Assembly (NCBI GenBank): GCA_021234155.1
Contig: JAJEKV010000020.1
Coordinates: 20,449,018-20,513,017, forward strand
Length of the DNA: 64,000 nucleotides
Source of the DNA: Isoetes taiwanensis
Lineage: Eukaryota; Streptophyta; Lycopodiopsida; Isoetales; Isoetaceae
Direction: 5' to 3'
Shown: piece by piece, positions 1-11,232 of the stretch
Layout: each line of letters starts with the position of its first letter
Numbering within the stretch: the stretch's first letter is position 1
Made by a program: the position numbers and the translations under genes
The notes under the pieces: model-generated
Databases searched by the model: none
Told to the model about the DNA's origin: nothing
What the model saw: only the letters and a program-made list of their open reading frames with translations

Positions 1-432
1 GAAACACGTGAAGACTCAAACGGTGGCAGTATATTACAAATTGAAAATTTTGTCGTGAGTCACATGGGTTTAAGTGGCAGAGGTCATGTGGGCTAGTTCT
101 GGCCCATGGATAAGGAATGGTCTTAGAGAGAGGTCTAGTGTTAACAAAACTATGAAGCGCTCTCTTAAACTAGAGCAACCAACAATTCCCCTATAAAAGC
201 CCATGAGCTACCAGCATTTAGCATCGAGCAATGAAACTAGGAAATAAATTACTATCTATCCTGATCTACAACTTAAGGACATTTCAGCAATGATCTAGAC
301 CTAGATTTAGGCAAAGGCTACTTGTATTATATGTATAAAATCACAATAAACCAGTACCATTAACTTTTAATAATAATTGTCATCAAAATGAAAGTAGAAC
401 TTGATTAAATTTTGCTCCTTAAAGCCGCATTT

Positions 433-499
433 TCTCCGTGGACGTTAAAAAACTATTCTATTCTATTCTATTCTATTCTATTCTATTCTATTCTATTCT
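433..499 (+). repeat. LINE-A 3' tail relic with (TTCTA)n microsatellite
   Basis: The block TCTCCGTGGACGTTAAAA at 433-450 is followed by about nine TTCTA repeats (453-499). The same block, slightly varied, precedes a (CTTC)n tract at 37664-37712 and a (TCATTC)n tract at 60313-60358, where it closes the 3' UTR of a recognisable LINE. This is therefore probably the last few tens of bases of a 5'-truncated LINE-A insertion on the plus strand. What is seen is the shared block and the change of microsatellite; the retroposition origin is inference. Confidence 0.55.
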
Positions 500-1282
500 T
501 AGAAACATTATTGATCTTTGGCATAGTCCATGATCTTCTTTGCATTCTGAGCCATGCATATGTATAGTTTCCCTTTGAGGTAGACACTCACATGCATGAT
601 TTTGGGCCTATGCAGCCACCACCACAGATATGAAATGCCAAAGTGCTATCTAGACGAGAAAGAAAAGTTGCCACAGATGCGATGCATCACCATATTTCGT
701 GTGCAGAAGCCTCGCTATGGAGAAATAAGCCATCCGACCTATCCTTCAATGAAAGCGGCAGGAAAACAGTCCAGGATCTAGAACCACCTCTTCAAAGCAT
801 GAAATGCGGCTTCAATATATACCGGAGCTGTGTGCATCTAGATTCTGGTTAGGTTCCAAATGCATCGGCTAGGGTCCTCCTCATTAGTCCTCATTAGGCT
901 GCTAGGCGCTTGATGCTTGTGTTGCTAAGAGGCGCCTAACGTGTAAATCCTTTAGTATTCACATGTAGTTCATCTGAGATGGCCGGTTTGACGTCTGAGC
1001 CGTTCATCCCGGAACTGCTTGAGCAGTTTACATCTCTCAACGGCTTGACATCCGGCAAAAACTTGCCGGTGACATGTGAGGCGCCTCTAAGGGCAATAAT
1101 GTGGAAACATGTGAACTAACGCTAAGCTCGTCGTTCACATACTTTGGGACTCTCACACATTTGGTTAAAGAGAAATGTTCACGTTTTCACGAGAAGGCTT
1201 GATAAATTTCTTGTATTTGATAATTTTCAAGAGAGAGGGGCTTTACATCAGTAAAGAGTTTCCAAGTCACTGCCAAAAATTA

Positions 1283-1438
1283 CCACGCGTGGTTGCGTTT
1301 ACTCCGCACAAAAATTACCTAGTACTTTTATTGGCCAACCTCCAACTCCAATGTCCATTGAACCAGTGTGCACCGACATTGGATTGAATCAAAATAATGA
1401 CGTGGCAGAAGCTAACCATAACGGAGCTTCCACGTAGG
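1283..1438 (+). promoter_or_regulatory. Cluster of ACGT-core / palindromic motifs upstream of the plastid-protein gene
   Basis: Three motifs lie 135-290 bases before the start codon at 1574: a perfect palindrome CCACGCGTGG (1283-1292), TGACGTGGCA (1398-1407) and CCACGTAGG (1430-1438). ACGT cores of this kind are bound by bZIP and bHLH factors in plant light- and ABA-responsive promoters. No clear TATA box is visible between them and the gene. A regulatory role is inferred from motif type and position only. Confidence 0.25.
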
Positions 1439-1573
1439 AATGTATCAGAGAATCAGAGACGTAGCTTCCACATAAGGAGATATTGCTCCATTATGTTTGT
1501 GGCGGCAGCGTAGACTAGATCAGGCGCAAAACAGAGCAAAAGCAAGTCCGGCAATCATCTATCGAGCAAAGGT

Positions 1574-1938
1574 ATGGCAGGAATCGCTGGTTTATCTTGT
1601 CAATGTCATGTCGTAGCGTCCATCAAAACAACATCCCAACTAGTGAGCGGCATCAAACGGCAGCATCGTCCTCAGGTTGTAGCTATGGCTACTAACGGAG
1701 CCTTGTCTTCCTCTAAATCGGTGTCTCCCATGGTATTATATGTTTCTTGCATAAGTTTTGTGGTGTCATGGCTTTTTATTAAGATGGGTTGCGTTTTACT
1801 TAGGTATTTCGAGATGAATCTACTGGGATTGTTTGCTACCGTACTGAAACTGGAGAGGTGACATGTGAGGGCTTTGACGAGGGGCCGCACTTTCATCCTT
1901 CTCGTTACACTGCTCAGAGGTCTGACTTACATGCCTAA
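1574..1938 (+). CDS. Small putative plastid protein, two exons, CEGFDEGP motif
   Basis: Exon 1 is 1574-1732 and exon 2 is 1804-1938, giving 97 residues. The 71-bp intron (1733-1803) has a GT donor and a TTACTTAG acceptor and falls between codons. The first 53 residues contain no Asp or Glu and are rich in Ser, Thr, Lys, Arg and Ala, as in chloroplast transit peptides. Exon 2 carries a compact acidic domain with CYRTETGEVTCEGFDEGP and ends after QRSDLHA at a TAA stop. Reading through the intron would instead give a 95-residue ORF in another frame, but the spliced product is more protein-like. The start is the first ATG after a purine-rich leader. The function is unknown to me; a stromal or thylakoid-associated role is inferred only from the leader. 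There is no neighbouring gene within 2 kb. Confidence 0.6.
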
Positions 1939-3104
1939 ACTTAGGTTTTTGCGTCCTAGACCTATCATCCTTAGTTGTTTCCATGATTGCTTCTTTGCTT
2001 TTAAAAGCATCCTATTCTCGTCGAAAATACTAGCTATTCATAAATGGTGGATTTCCAAGAATTTATCTTGTAGGTGGTTGTAATTTCGTTTTTTTGTTGA
2101 TGTTAAAAATCTGAAAGGCAGGTTCATATAATAGGATCTTGTTTATCTGAGTTTCAACGTTATCTGCAATTTATGGCTGCAGGTATACTACTCCATTTCA
2201 TCTTCTTAGCAAGCTGAATGGCAAGACTGAGGAGTTTTTTGTAAATGTAAGCACCTGTGTTTTTGTTGGGCTTCAGGAATAAATTACCTGTGTTCAGTTC
2301 GTGCTACAGTATTGCAGTAGCCTTGTTTGCTGTTATATTTTTTATTTTCTAATTAGACCTGGCAATTTGTTGCAGGGAGCTGGCATTTGAGTGAAGTCTG
2401 AGTTGCAGTATCTTATTCTAGAAATCCTGTTTAAAAAATGGCCATCAATGCTAGCCTTGCAGGATCATACCTCAAGATTGTTGATACACCAGGTTATTCA
2501 TGCTACTAACATGATATGTACATATTTTTAGTGACTTACCTGTTACTAGATTACTTGTGATAAAAGGCGAGATGTGGAGAAATATGTCATGAACTTCTCT
2601 GGATGCAATTAAATAAAAAAATACTTGTAGTATGAAGTGCAGTGTGGAGCACAAATTTATGACTATTTTAATATACCATAATGTCTAACCTGTGTTGATT
2701 GGCCGTTGTGGAAAATCTGGCATCGAATGCTGTTGCGTTTTGATAGTTTTATTAAGCTTATTTTTTTTTACCCGATTTGTTGATGATCAATGTTGCACCT
2801 CAGAAATTTAGTTGCTAATATGTAATATAAAATGCATTGTGAAGCAAACAATTTTCTGACTTCGTTTATGATATTCTGGTAATGCACTTTTAATTATTGC
2901 ACTGTACAGAATCAGTTTGAGCACTCATGAAGAAAATCCATTTGAATTGATCGTTAAAATAGTAATAAAAGCCAGTGTCATATGGTTATTCAAAAATGCC
3001 AGCTTAGACTATCAGAACATAATCATTTTGTAATTATTCTTTTTCTTTTTCTTCTTGTTCTGCACTGCAATCCAAGCTCCGAGTTTCAATGCCACGTTTT
3101 TGTG
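1939..3104. other. 3' flank of the small plastid-protein gene, no supported gene
   Basis: The stretch is T-rich and could hold a 3' UTR or further untranslated exons; pyrimidine-rich AG acceptor-like sites occur near 2183 and 2376. A short open stretch near 2465-2493 reads like a VDTPG sequence but has no other GTPase motif around it. I cannot support a second gene. Confidence 0.4.
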
Positions 3105-3208
3105 GATGAATCTCTTCTGTTAACAGCATCCATGGTACGGTCAAGCAAGTTGGATTGATGAATCTCTTCTGTTAACAGCATCCATGGTACGGTCAAGCAA
3201 GTTGGATT
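3105..3208 (+). repeat. 52-bp tandem duplication
   Basis: The 52-bp unit starting GATGAATCTCTTCTG is repeated exactly head to tail at 3105-3156 and 3157-3208. The perfect identity indicates a recent slip or duplication. It lies in non-coding DNA. Confidence 0.9.
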
Positions 3209-3310
3209 GACGATGGGGGGCATGGCAGCGTGGTGGCTTTTGCTCTAAAATCAGAGCTCAAAGACTTACACCCTGTTCTTGCATCCCCGGATTCGGTGGA
3301 GGAATCTGTT

Positions 3311-3370
3311 CTAGGGTTTGGATTCGGAGCAGATTTTGCTCTAGGGTTTGGATTCGGAGCAGATTCTGCC
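3311..3370 (+). repeat. 30-bp tandem duplication containing AGGGTTT
   Basis: Two 30-bp units starting CTAGGGTTTGGATTCGGAGC lie at 3311 and 3341. On the minus strand they give a repeated SAPNPNPR peptide inside a 138-codon ORF (3193-3609), which I do not regard as a real gene because it has no other feature. AGGGTTT is also the plant telo-box core. Confidence 0.7.
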
Positions 3371-3921
3371 CTGTTCTTCTTGGATCGTTGGATTTGATAG
3401 GCTAAGTAGGGCATCCGAGTGAACAAGGAACAGGAAGCGTAGATTTGTATGCCGCAGCGAAACTGATTTTTTCTGATCTGTGGGCTTAGCTTGGACAGGT
3501 CAGCACATGGGAAAATCAAGTCTTGAATGGTTCTCCTTGTGCGGCTTCGGCACAGTTCGCAGCCTTCACTGCTGAATAATTTCCTCTGTTTGCTCAAAGG
3601 GCGTGGCATTGGGAAAGTAATTGGATAGGCAACGATGCATTAAATGGAAGCATATACAATGCAGAGGATCATCTGTGACCGGACTTCTTTTCCACAGCTT
3701 GAGCTTAAGAGGCACAGTGACGCACATTCAGAAAATAAAGAACTTGGAAATGATTCAATTTCAAAATAATATGTTCGCCGGCCCTTACCAGCTCTGCGCG
3801 GTTTGCCAGCAACCATGTCTGGGCATTTCTCTGGGCAGTAACGAAAGACTGTGATGCTTCAGAAATGCTGAATTGATTGTAAACAGAGAACACGAAGAGA
3901 GAAAATCGTGTGCTTGCACTT

Positions 3922-4134
3922 TTAGATAGAGCTCTGAACCCGATCCATAGCATCGATGAGAAGCTCAGGGACCAAAATCCTTCGTTTGATCGTTTGCCCT
4001 GTTTCGACCTGCTTTCTTTGTACTAGCCTCTTGAGGTAGATCTGGCCGCAGTCAAATGTAGCAAATGCAGCAAAGCTTTCGGCCTTGTTTGGACCGTCCT
4101 GCACATGGAGAACAAGAAACAAGGTGCTGTGCAC
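3922..4134 (-). pseudogene. Possible host exon or gene remnant, unidentified
   Basis: A minus-strand ORF of 70 codons has protein-like composition, including LHVQDGPNKAESFAAF and FDCGQIYLKRLVQRK, with mixed hydrophobic and charged residues unlike the low-complexity ORFs around it. It may be one exon of a host gene or an old gene fragment. No flanking exon with consistent splice sites was found, and I do not recognise the family. Confidence 0.2.
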
Positions 4135-4307
4135 CTAGGGTTGCCCTCCATGGCCGGAGGGTGAAGTGGCTTAAGTCATAGTTGAAGACAATATCTACTT
4201 GCTTAAAATGTTTTTGGGGGGTGTGTCCTCCTTTTTCTGGCCGCCTGTAGACATCGAAATCCGGCAAAAAAGCGAAATTTCGTGATCAGAAAATCAAAAT
4301 CCGGCAT

Positions 4308-5030
4308 GTGACTTCCATTCTAATTTCTAAATTCATTTGGAGGATCCTTAAGGATATGGTTGACTCACCTGGAGTGCGGTTGGTGAAGCAGTCACTTGCA
4401 CATTGTGTTCCTTTTGGGAAAGCTTCATTAAAACCGCTTCTTCCTTGGAGTCTCTTTTATCAGCTATGCCCTTTTCCTAATGCCTCTCCTTTTTTGAAAG
4501 GCTTGTTGGAGTCATGGGAGACCATACGGACCCTATTTCGGATTGATCTTGTTGCATGTCATCAGCTGAATTCCCCTTGTTGGTGGATACCTGTGGAAAA
4601 TAATCTTCCACTTTGTGCCTCGGTTCATCCATTAACTCAACGGCGCTGGAGGTTAGCAGAAATCTTGACAGTTGCGGCATGGTATGATTCTGGCCAGTTA
4701 GCGACATGGCAAATCTTCCAAACAAAATTCTCATTGTCTCGATGGGACATACCTATTTGGCAAAAGGTTGCTAGTACTCTGCCATTGGTTGCTCCAGAGG
4801 CTATTGAAGGGTGCATGTGGGTTTCCCACCAGAGTATTCATGAGCATAGGCTTGTGAATTCTATGTATAGACTACTTGTCAATAGTGATATCCTTCCGCC
4901 ATCCACTAGGTGGTCCCTTCAGCTTTCACCTCCTAATTGGAGACGTATGTGGACTTGGGCTTGGGATAAACTACTTCATCCTAAGGTGGTCGTGCTTTGG
5001 TGGCGATTCTTCCACGATGTCCTCGGGTGA
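4308..5030 (+). pseudogene. C-terminal fragment of a LINE ORF2 (zf-RVT region)
   Basis: The fragment corresponds to the part of ORF2 beyond the reverse-transcriptase domain. The reading frame closes at 5030 soon after FFHDVLG. Downstream bases keep coding traces such as IEHCFFLC in another frame, so at least one frameshift has occurred. The apparent ATG start overlaps the target duplication and is not biological; the real start was lost by 5' truncation. Confidence 0.65.
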
Positions 5031-5541
5031 ACGTGCTTGTCCACGATTTGATCCTCGAGTGTCGACACTCCGCCCAATCGCAAGCAAAGGGACGAGACCA
5101 TTGAGCATTGTTTCTTTTTATGTGTTCATCTCCAGCCTGTTTGGTCTTGGCTGCTTTCTCTTTTTCATGTGACATTGATGAGTCAATCCGGATACTTGGA
5201 ATAAGCTGCGGAGCCAAGCATTTCATTTAGCATCAGGATGGTTGTTATGGTCCATCTGGAAGCTTGAGACCTGCCTATCTTTCGTGGTTTGGATATTCCT
5301 CCTGCAGTTGTCCTCCAAGACGCACAAGCTAGAATTGTTAAGGCTTACCATTGCTCTTCGCTTGCTCCTGCCAAGCGACAGTTGATATTTGAGTCCTATT
5401 TGAGTGTGTTGTCTTATGCATAGGCTGGTGGTTCTACTCAGTGGATCATGATTATCCTCTGAGACTTTATTCCCGCCTCTGCATTTGTATTTTGCTTTTT
5501 GGCTTGGAGTTTCAATAAAGTTTGTCGTCCTTCAAAAAAAA
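4312..5541 (+). mobile_element. 5'-truncated plant L1-type LINE with poly(A) tail and target-site duplication
   Basis: The insertion is bounded by a direct repeat of 16 bp (AAAATCCGGCATGTGA) at 4296-4311 and 5542-5557. It ends with an AATAAAG signal (about 5514) and a short A-run before the right repeat. The coding remnant at 4308-5030 gives a 240-codon frame ending in a tryptophan-rich stretch (MWTWAWDK, VVVLWWRFFHDVLG) like the zf-RVT region after plant LINE reverse transcriptases; the rest of that region continues in shifted frames to about 5420. There is no reverse-transcriptase core, so the copy is dead on arrival. It differs from the other LINEs in the window, which carry microsatellite rather than poly(A) tails. 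Confidence 0.85.
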
Positions 5542-5557
5542 AAAATCCGGCATGTGA

Positions 5558-8485
5558 AATTTTTAGGGCAAGGGTTTAGGTTAAGGCAATTTTGGTTAAG
5601 GCTCCACATACGTTTTTTTTCTCCAGCTAATTTAACGGGTGTAATAATATTTTTTTGCAGGCCGAGGATGCCGCCTCCTTCCTTCATCCCGCCTCCTTCC
5701 TTCATTTCTCCTTGCATTTAAGATGCAGCAGCGTTCCTTGCATTCAAGATGCAGCAGCATTCACCTTTGCTTTTAGAGCTTGCTTTGGTGCCCACATAGC
5801 TTGAGGTAAAAACTTTTGTACGCTCCTCCATTCTGTCTGAAGAAGGCATGGTACCGGATAGCATGCTGGAGCTTCAGATTCAAACATTCAGGTAGATTAT
5901 CTGTTTCATTTAGGGTTGATTCTTGCTGTAAATTTATTTGCCATCCATTGGCGTTTGTGCTTTCTATCTGCAGGCATTGAACCAGGGGAGTCGCTCAAAT
6001 AGTAGGAGTGCAAAAGGCACTGCTTCTTGCTTGAACCAAAGCAAGTTCGACCTCCATCACTCAGGTCATTGCTTGGAGCAGGTTGCTAAGAATTTAAATA
6101 TCATGGAATACATGGAAGTTGCAAGCAAAGTAAAGCTGCTTAAAAATGTGAAGGGATGTCTTTTGTTGCTCTATAGTTATGGATCATGTTTTGAGCCTAG
6201 ATCCTGTCGAAGGCAATGATTTGGAGTCCGTGGTTGAGCTCAAGTGTGCATTTACACCCGGCTCTTCAGTATGCTTTGGTGCAATGATCGAGGGTCTTTC
6301 TTCATTGTAGCTAATGCGCCTCCTAATGGGTAACCGAGAAATTTATCAAGCAATGCTCCTACCATTGTGACATGTAGCGTGTTGGATCCAGTGTCGATGT
6401 CGCCGAACATTGGTAACTCTTCTGCCATGTCGTCGTTCCTGCACGTGTCGCAGAGACTGTCCGGCTACCTTGTTGTAAGCATTGCACGTCTTGACGACCT
6501 TGTTTTCACCAGTTATATTCAATCTTAATATGCCTGAGATTTGTACATGCAAGGATGTTTCATTAGTGGAGAGCTGTATGAAAGAAGGTGAGAAGCAAGG
6601 ACAATTTTGGCTTAGCTTTAGTAGTAGAAGATATACGTTGGTATTTTGTAGAACTTGTGTGGCAAAGACTTTATTTGTGAGTGTTGCCACTACGTCATCG
6701 TCTAGGAACCAAAATTCATTCGGAAACCAGCTGACACTGCGTCCTCTACAATCTTGAATGCCATTGTAGCTTCTGTAGTTGAGCCGACAATAGCAACTAG
6801 CAGGTTGACGTGTATGGGTTGATCATGGGTCGCGCTTAATAGTGACCGTATGTTTGCACCGTCTGTGGGCAATAAGGAAAGCAGAACTCCAGGAAAGCAG
6901 AGTTATTATATATCATGGTTGGGAACAAAAGGCAAAGGCAACGACAAAGGCAAAGGTAGGTCAAAGAAGGTTGAAATCGCAGAGAGTTCTATAAATAGAA
7001 CCTGAACTTCAATCGGGCTCTGCAATTGCAACTCCGATTGAGGCAAAATATACTTCATTAGAATCGTATTGGAGTTTATTATCGAATTAGGGCTGCATCT
7101 CCCATAACTCGTCCGAATAAGAGAGTTATGGCCGGAAGAGTGATAGGGGGTCAAGAAAGACTGCTCTACTTATTCAGTCTTCAATCTGATTCCTAGAAAG
7201 GCATTATTTTTTTCTAGAGCTTCTGCTGTTCTTGTTAAATATCATGTTAGTATCCTAGGACCTGGTTTTTGGTGTATCATATTGAGGGTTGCTAGGTCGA
7301 CAAAGGAGGTACAAGGAAAAATTGATTGTCAGATATGCCTTACTGTCTTAATATTTCAGCCTGATATTGCTAGGTGAGTGGTCTGGTTGAATGTAGAGCT
7401 TTGGGTAAAGACTTGGTTTTGAGGATGTTTAATGTTTTAGTATTGGTTTACTAGATGCTTGATCTTTTGATTATTGGATAACCTAAGGTTCATAATAAGT
7501 GGTGAAAATCCTCATGCAACTAGAAGATCTTTTACTTTTGATACATTAAACTTGATTTCGTCTAGAGACAATAAACTGAGAAGCTTTAACAAATCCCTTG
7601 ATTTTGTACATAATTCATGTTCTAGATCCATAAGATGGTCCCTAAGCTTTTTTTCCAGCTAGATATTGGATGAGAGACTTGCAAAACGTGATGTCAATTG
7701 TCCCCTTTTTTTTTAATTCTAAATTGTGTATCTATCAAGTCCTTCGTATATGTTGGACTTCTGCAGCTGGTATGGCAGACGGGTCATCCTATTGCAGTAT
7801 AGGGCTGTAGGGTAGTTAGTTGTACTGTTATATGGCACTTTTTACCTTTTTCTTTTTTGTCCTGTAAATAAAGGCAATCTGCAATTTTTTTGTGCATTCT
7901 AAGTAGATCTTAGCATATAATAAAATCCTGGAATACTTGTATTTATAATTAAATTTAGTACTGTATGTATCAATTTCTACCTTGATCTAATATCGTGGTT
8001 TTACAGAGACTATCCACAATGGTGTATGAGCGCTGACAAAAGGAGAATGACCCGATACTGCTGCAATTTTGGGACATGGAGGAAAACAAGATGAGATAAG
8101 CGCAAAGAAGGGCAGTTGCATTCTTGCAAGAACATAGGCATGATCAAGTCTCCGGGCACACAATAATGAAGCATGCGAAGAGATTGATGAGTGCAAAACA
8201 AAGCCAACTGGCCCTTGGGCTAGACATGCACACCAACCCATCGATAGTAGCGACTAGCATGTTGTCTACCATACGGGAGCAGGTAGAAACAGAGCAGCAT
8301 ATAAGGGTAGACGCAGCCACTTCATCTGGTGCAGATGATATCGTAGCAGTCCCACAAATCACAATCCAACCACACCGCACAGGATAGACAGTAGCACGCA
8401 CCCGTACACAACTGGCATGCAGTATCAGGCATGTACGCTAATGCAACTCCCGCAACTGCAGCCATTGGCACAATGCGCAAGTGAC
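5558..8485. other. Gene-poor region without a supported gene
   Basis: Several ORFs of 60-115 codons occur (for example 5938-6219 and 6346-6690 on opposite strands) but none has a recognisable domain or consistent exon structure. Near 5666-5760 there are short tandem repeats built on CCTCCTTCCTTCAT and CTTGCATTTAAGATGCAGCAGC. No RNA gene was recognised. Confidence 0.4.
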
Positions 8486-8494
8486 GAGCAGGCC

Positions 8495-8973
8495 CCCGGG
8501 GGATTCACCTCTAGTATAGTTATATATGCCATGTGCGTTCCTTAGGTTGCCAAAAAACCCATTGTATACGACAGTTCCATATGAAAAACCCTTTGTATAC
8601 GACTATATGATTTGTAAAAGAATGCAGCCCATATCATATAATTACTTGCCCAAAACACTTAACTTGACAACCCCTTCTATACATATACGATATCTTTATT
8701 ATTTTATATATATATAATAATATATATATTATCATAGTCATACCATATTATCATAGAATCCCCAATAGTAGAAGCTCACCAAAAATGACGGATCCTTACG
8801 GTATGAATACAAATCGAACACTGGCGCCACCACACTCCCTCTGGTATCCATACGACATTAAAACTATAAAAACCTTATATTTTTCTTATGTATACGGTAC
8901 CAGAGAGGCAATAAAAAAACCCATTTGGTGCACTCACATGTTTCATACCCCATAATCTAGGTGAACCCCCTGG
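8495..8973. mobile_element. MITE, Mutator-like, with 9-bp target duplication
   Basis: Direct repeats GAGCAGGCC flank the element at 8486-8494 and 8974-8982. The ends are inverted: CCCGGGGGATTCACCT on the left and AGGTGAACCCCCTGG on the right. The interior is AT-rich (a run of TA repeats near 8700-8730), has repeated TTGTATACGAC motifs and no transposase. A 9-bp target duplication with terminal inverted repeats is the hallmark of Mutator-like elements, so it is most likely a non-autonomous member of that superfamily. Its position just before the Helitron coding traces may be chance. Confidence 0.8.
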
Positions 8974-9102
8974 GAGCAGGCCGGGTTGCAGCCGCCACCA
9001 CGAAAGCGTCGCTAGACAAATGAGCAGGATACGTTGCTGACAATGTTTATGGAACGTTAGGGCACTGATATTCAGCCCGCTGCAAAATGCGTTCGTCTAT
9101 TC

Positions 9103-9315
9103 ATGAATGAGAATGCGAACATCGATATGTCCTATTCAAACGTACACAAGAGAGTGAATAGCATACTCGATATGAGGCAAGCTTTAGAGCAGCAAGATAG
9201 CAATGTACAGCAGATTGAGGAAGCAGTGTACCTCGTAGATGGAACCACTAAAAGCGACAAAGAGAATGGTCCAGCAAGTACGTCTGGAGATGACGAAAAT
9301 GAAAATGGTGAATGA
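9103..9315 (+). pseudogene. Possible N-terminal piece of the Helitron protein
   Basis: A 70-codon ORF rich in Asn, Gln, Asp and Glu lies directly upstream of the recognisable Helitron segments and ends in an acidic tail. It has no motif I can name. Its assignment rests on strand and position only; it may equally be chance. Confidence 0.25.
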
Positions 9316-9560
9316 GATGATGAAGCAGACAGTGCGAAGATGCAAGCAGAGGAGCGCGCTTCAAAAAGTACAGTTCAGATATACCCATCTTTCCATGTGC
9401 CAAGTGCAACATGCTTTGGTTCTCTCGCCAAATGACGTGCTCGACAACACATTGGAAGAATAGGCACAACTTGGTCAATTGTATCAGCTACTCCGCAGGG
9501 AACAACGTATGCAAGTGATGCCAAAGAAGCCCACGGTTTGAGAGTCCTAGACGCATAGAA

Positions 9561-9908
9561 ATGAATGCAGTACCAGAATCCATAAGGTCGCTCACAGACT
9601 TGGAAGAGGGATTGGTATCGATGAGGATCCCCTTTGCGAGCATAGCGCTATCAGACCAATGGGTTTGGCAGAACAAGTTGCACGGGTCTATTATTCATGT
9701 TGCATCAAACGTTGAAGCAACACATGTCGCATTGCCCTGGCTCAGCGACGACTATGCATCAATTAGGCTACAACTGAAAAGGAGAATGGCAGATACATGC
9801 TTGTACATGGAAGGACCGGTGAATCCAACTGCCGTGATGCGAGCCATGCACTACGTTCACAAGCAGCCCCTGTATGTGGAAGCAGGCATCAAGATGAACG
9901 AAGTTTAA
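9561..9908 (+). pseudogene. Helitron Rep-helicase N-terminal segment
   Basis: The 115-codon frame contains LTDLEEGLVSMRIPFASI, matching the usual Helitron motif in which LT-x-x-EE is followed by an R-x-PF element, then a Gln/Leu-rich stretch and LQLKRR. This part precedes the Rep domain in Helitron proteins. The frame breaks at 9908; the next fragment starts in another frame 68 bases later. Confidence 0.6.
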
Positions 9909-9975
9909 CGATCAATGCATAGTCCTCGAGCTAGATGGTGCGGAGCCTAACAGGGATGATCATGATCCAGCACAT

Positions 9976-11232
9976 GTGGGACAGACTCTACTGTGGAATA
10001 TGCAGCCTGAGAACATCCAGAACTTCAACGACAACATTGTCGCCATTGCACCATGGGAGGGTTCACACTCGATGGGTTTTTATGTCGTCCCGAATTGCGA
10101 GGAGATGTGCTTTCCCCGCCTGTTTAGAGGCATACAACGCGATCCAACAATCTACCGGGACTTCACATACAAAGAGATATGCCAGTGGGAATTGCAAAAT
10201 GCAGATTCGAGGTTTGTAAAGGACCAAACGAACATGTTTTTAAAGTTCGTAAAGGATGAGATCCACTTCGTGCGTAGCTCTGCAAATTTCCGAATAAGAC
10301 GAGGGAAGCATAATGACTTGAACCTATCCAAGCACCAGGCACAGGACAAAACTGCACTCCGGAGCCTCTGCAAAAACAACACTGGCTACCATAACAAATC
10401 GTTGCGCGCGTCACCTGACAAGCTAGATGCGGTTAAGAAGGACGCGCTTGCCATGATCAGGCAACTTGGGCCGCCGTCCATTTTTGCCACCTTCAGCATG
10501 GCAGAGTCCAATTGGCCAGACCTGCTTGATGCACTCAAGCACCTTAACCCTGATACGGTGGCCAGAGCAAATTCAGAAGGCTGGAATGAGAAGAAGCTTG
10601 CACTAGACCTAGTGACGTGCACGAGCTACTATGTGAACATGGTGATGGGGCTGAAGAAGGTACTACAGAAGCCGAACGATATGATTGGCAAGATCACTGA
10701 TTTCGTATGTATCACCCAGTTCCAGCATAGAGGAAGCCCACATGACCACATGCTGCTATGGATTGAAGGTGCCCCACAATATCCAAATGCAATGTATGAA
10801 GACATCATATCTTTCGTTGACGAGCTCATTACAATGGACATCGAGTTGCTTCTAGAAGAACTGCCTCCAATGCAGACACACAGGCACACCCGCACATGCA
10901 AAAAGAAGCGGGGGATCGCCTGCAGGTTCTATGTGCCGCAGTTTCTCGTTAGAGGCACATGTATATTAGAACCGGAAGAGCACTCCCCTGAAGAAGGCAA
11001 GGCCTTGAAAGGAAATAAGGAGAAAATCAAAGCGTGGCTGAAGAAACACTGGAAGGACAAAACTAAGGCAATGGATGATTTGCTACAACTCGTAGGCCTC
11101 GATGAACATCAATACAAGAAGGTGCTCATGTATGGCATCCAAGGGCCGAAGCTCTTCCCGAAGAGGCAGGTGAGTGATTGCAAGACACTGCCTTCAATCC
11201 TCGCATTGCGATGTTGTGGAGAGCTAACATAG
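9976..11232 (+). pseudogene. Helitron Rep (HUH endonuclease) domain, 418 codons
   Basis: The protein would nick and join single strands in rolling-circle transposition. Visible marks are an APWEG segment and FPRLFRG (residues about 25-52), the Helitron-like N-terminal signature FATFSMAESNWPDLLDAL (170-187), and the HUH motif in QFQHRGSPHDHMLLWIEG, with His256 and His258. A Cys/His cluster HRHTRTCKKKRGIACRFYVP follows (302-321). The last residues before the stop leave the expected frame; the match resumes in the overlapping frame at 11178. Upstream and downstream parts are frameshifted, so no full protein can be made. The fragment is long and well kept, suggesting moderate age. Confidence 0.75.

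Larger units (their letters stand above)
1..1573. other. Gene-poor flank upstream of the first gene
   Basis: I see no supported gene here. Short ORFs between 596 and 1387 show no recognisable motif and are not better than chance. The stretch holds a LINE tail with a pentanucleotide microsatellite near 433-499 and, close to the downstream gene, several ACGT-core motifs, both listed separately. Confidence 0.5.

Noticed and set aside
2463-2493. GTPase exon (LKIVDTPG)
   Set aside because: Only one motif is seen, with no P-loop or NKxD motif and no splice structure around it.
3193-3609. 138-codon minus-strand ORF as a gene
   Set aside because: Its repeat PNPNPR comes from a 30-bp tandem DNA repeat and part of it from the 52-bp duplication; no domain or splice structure supports it.
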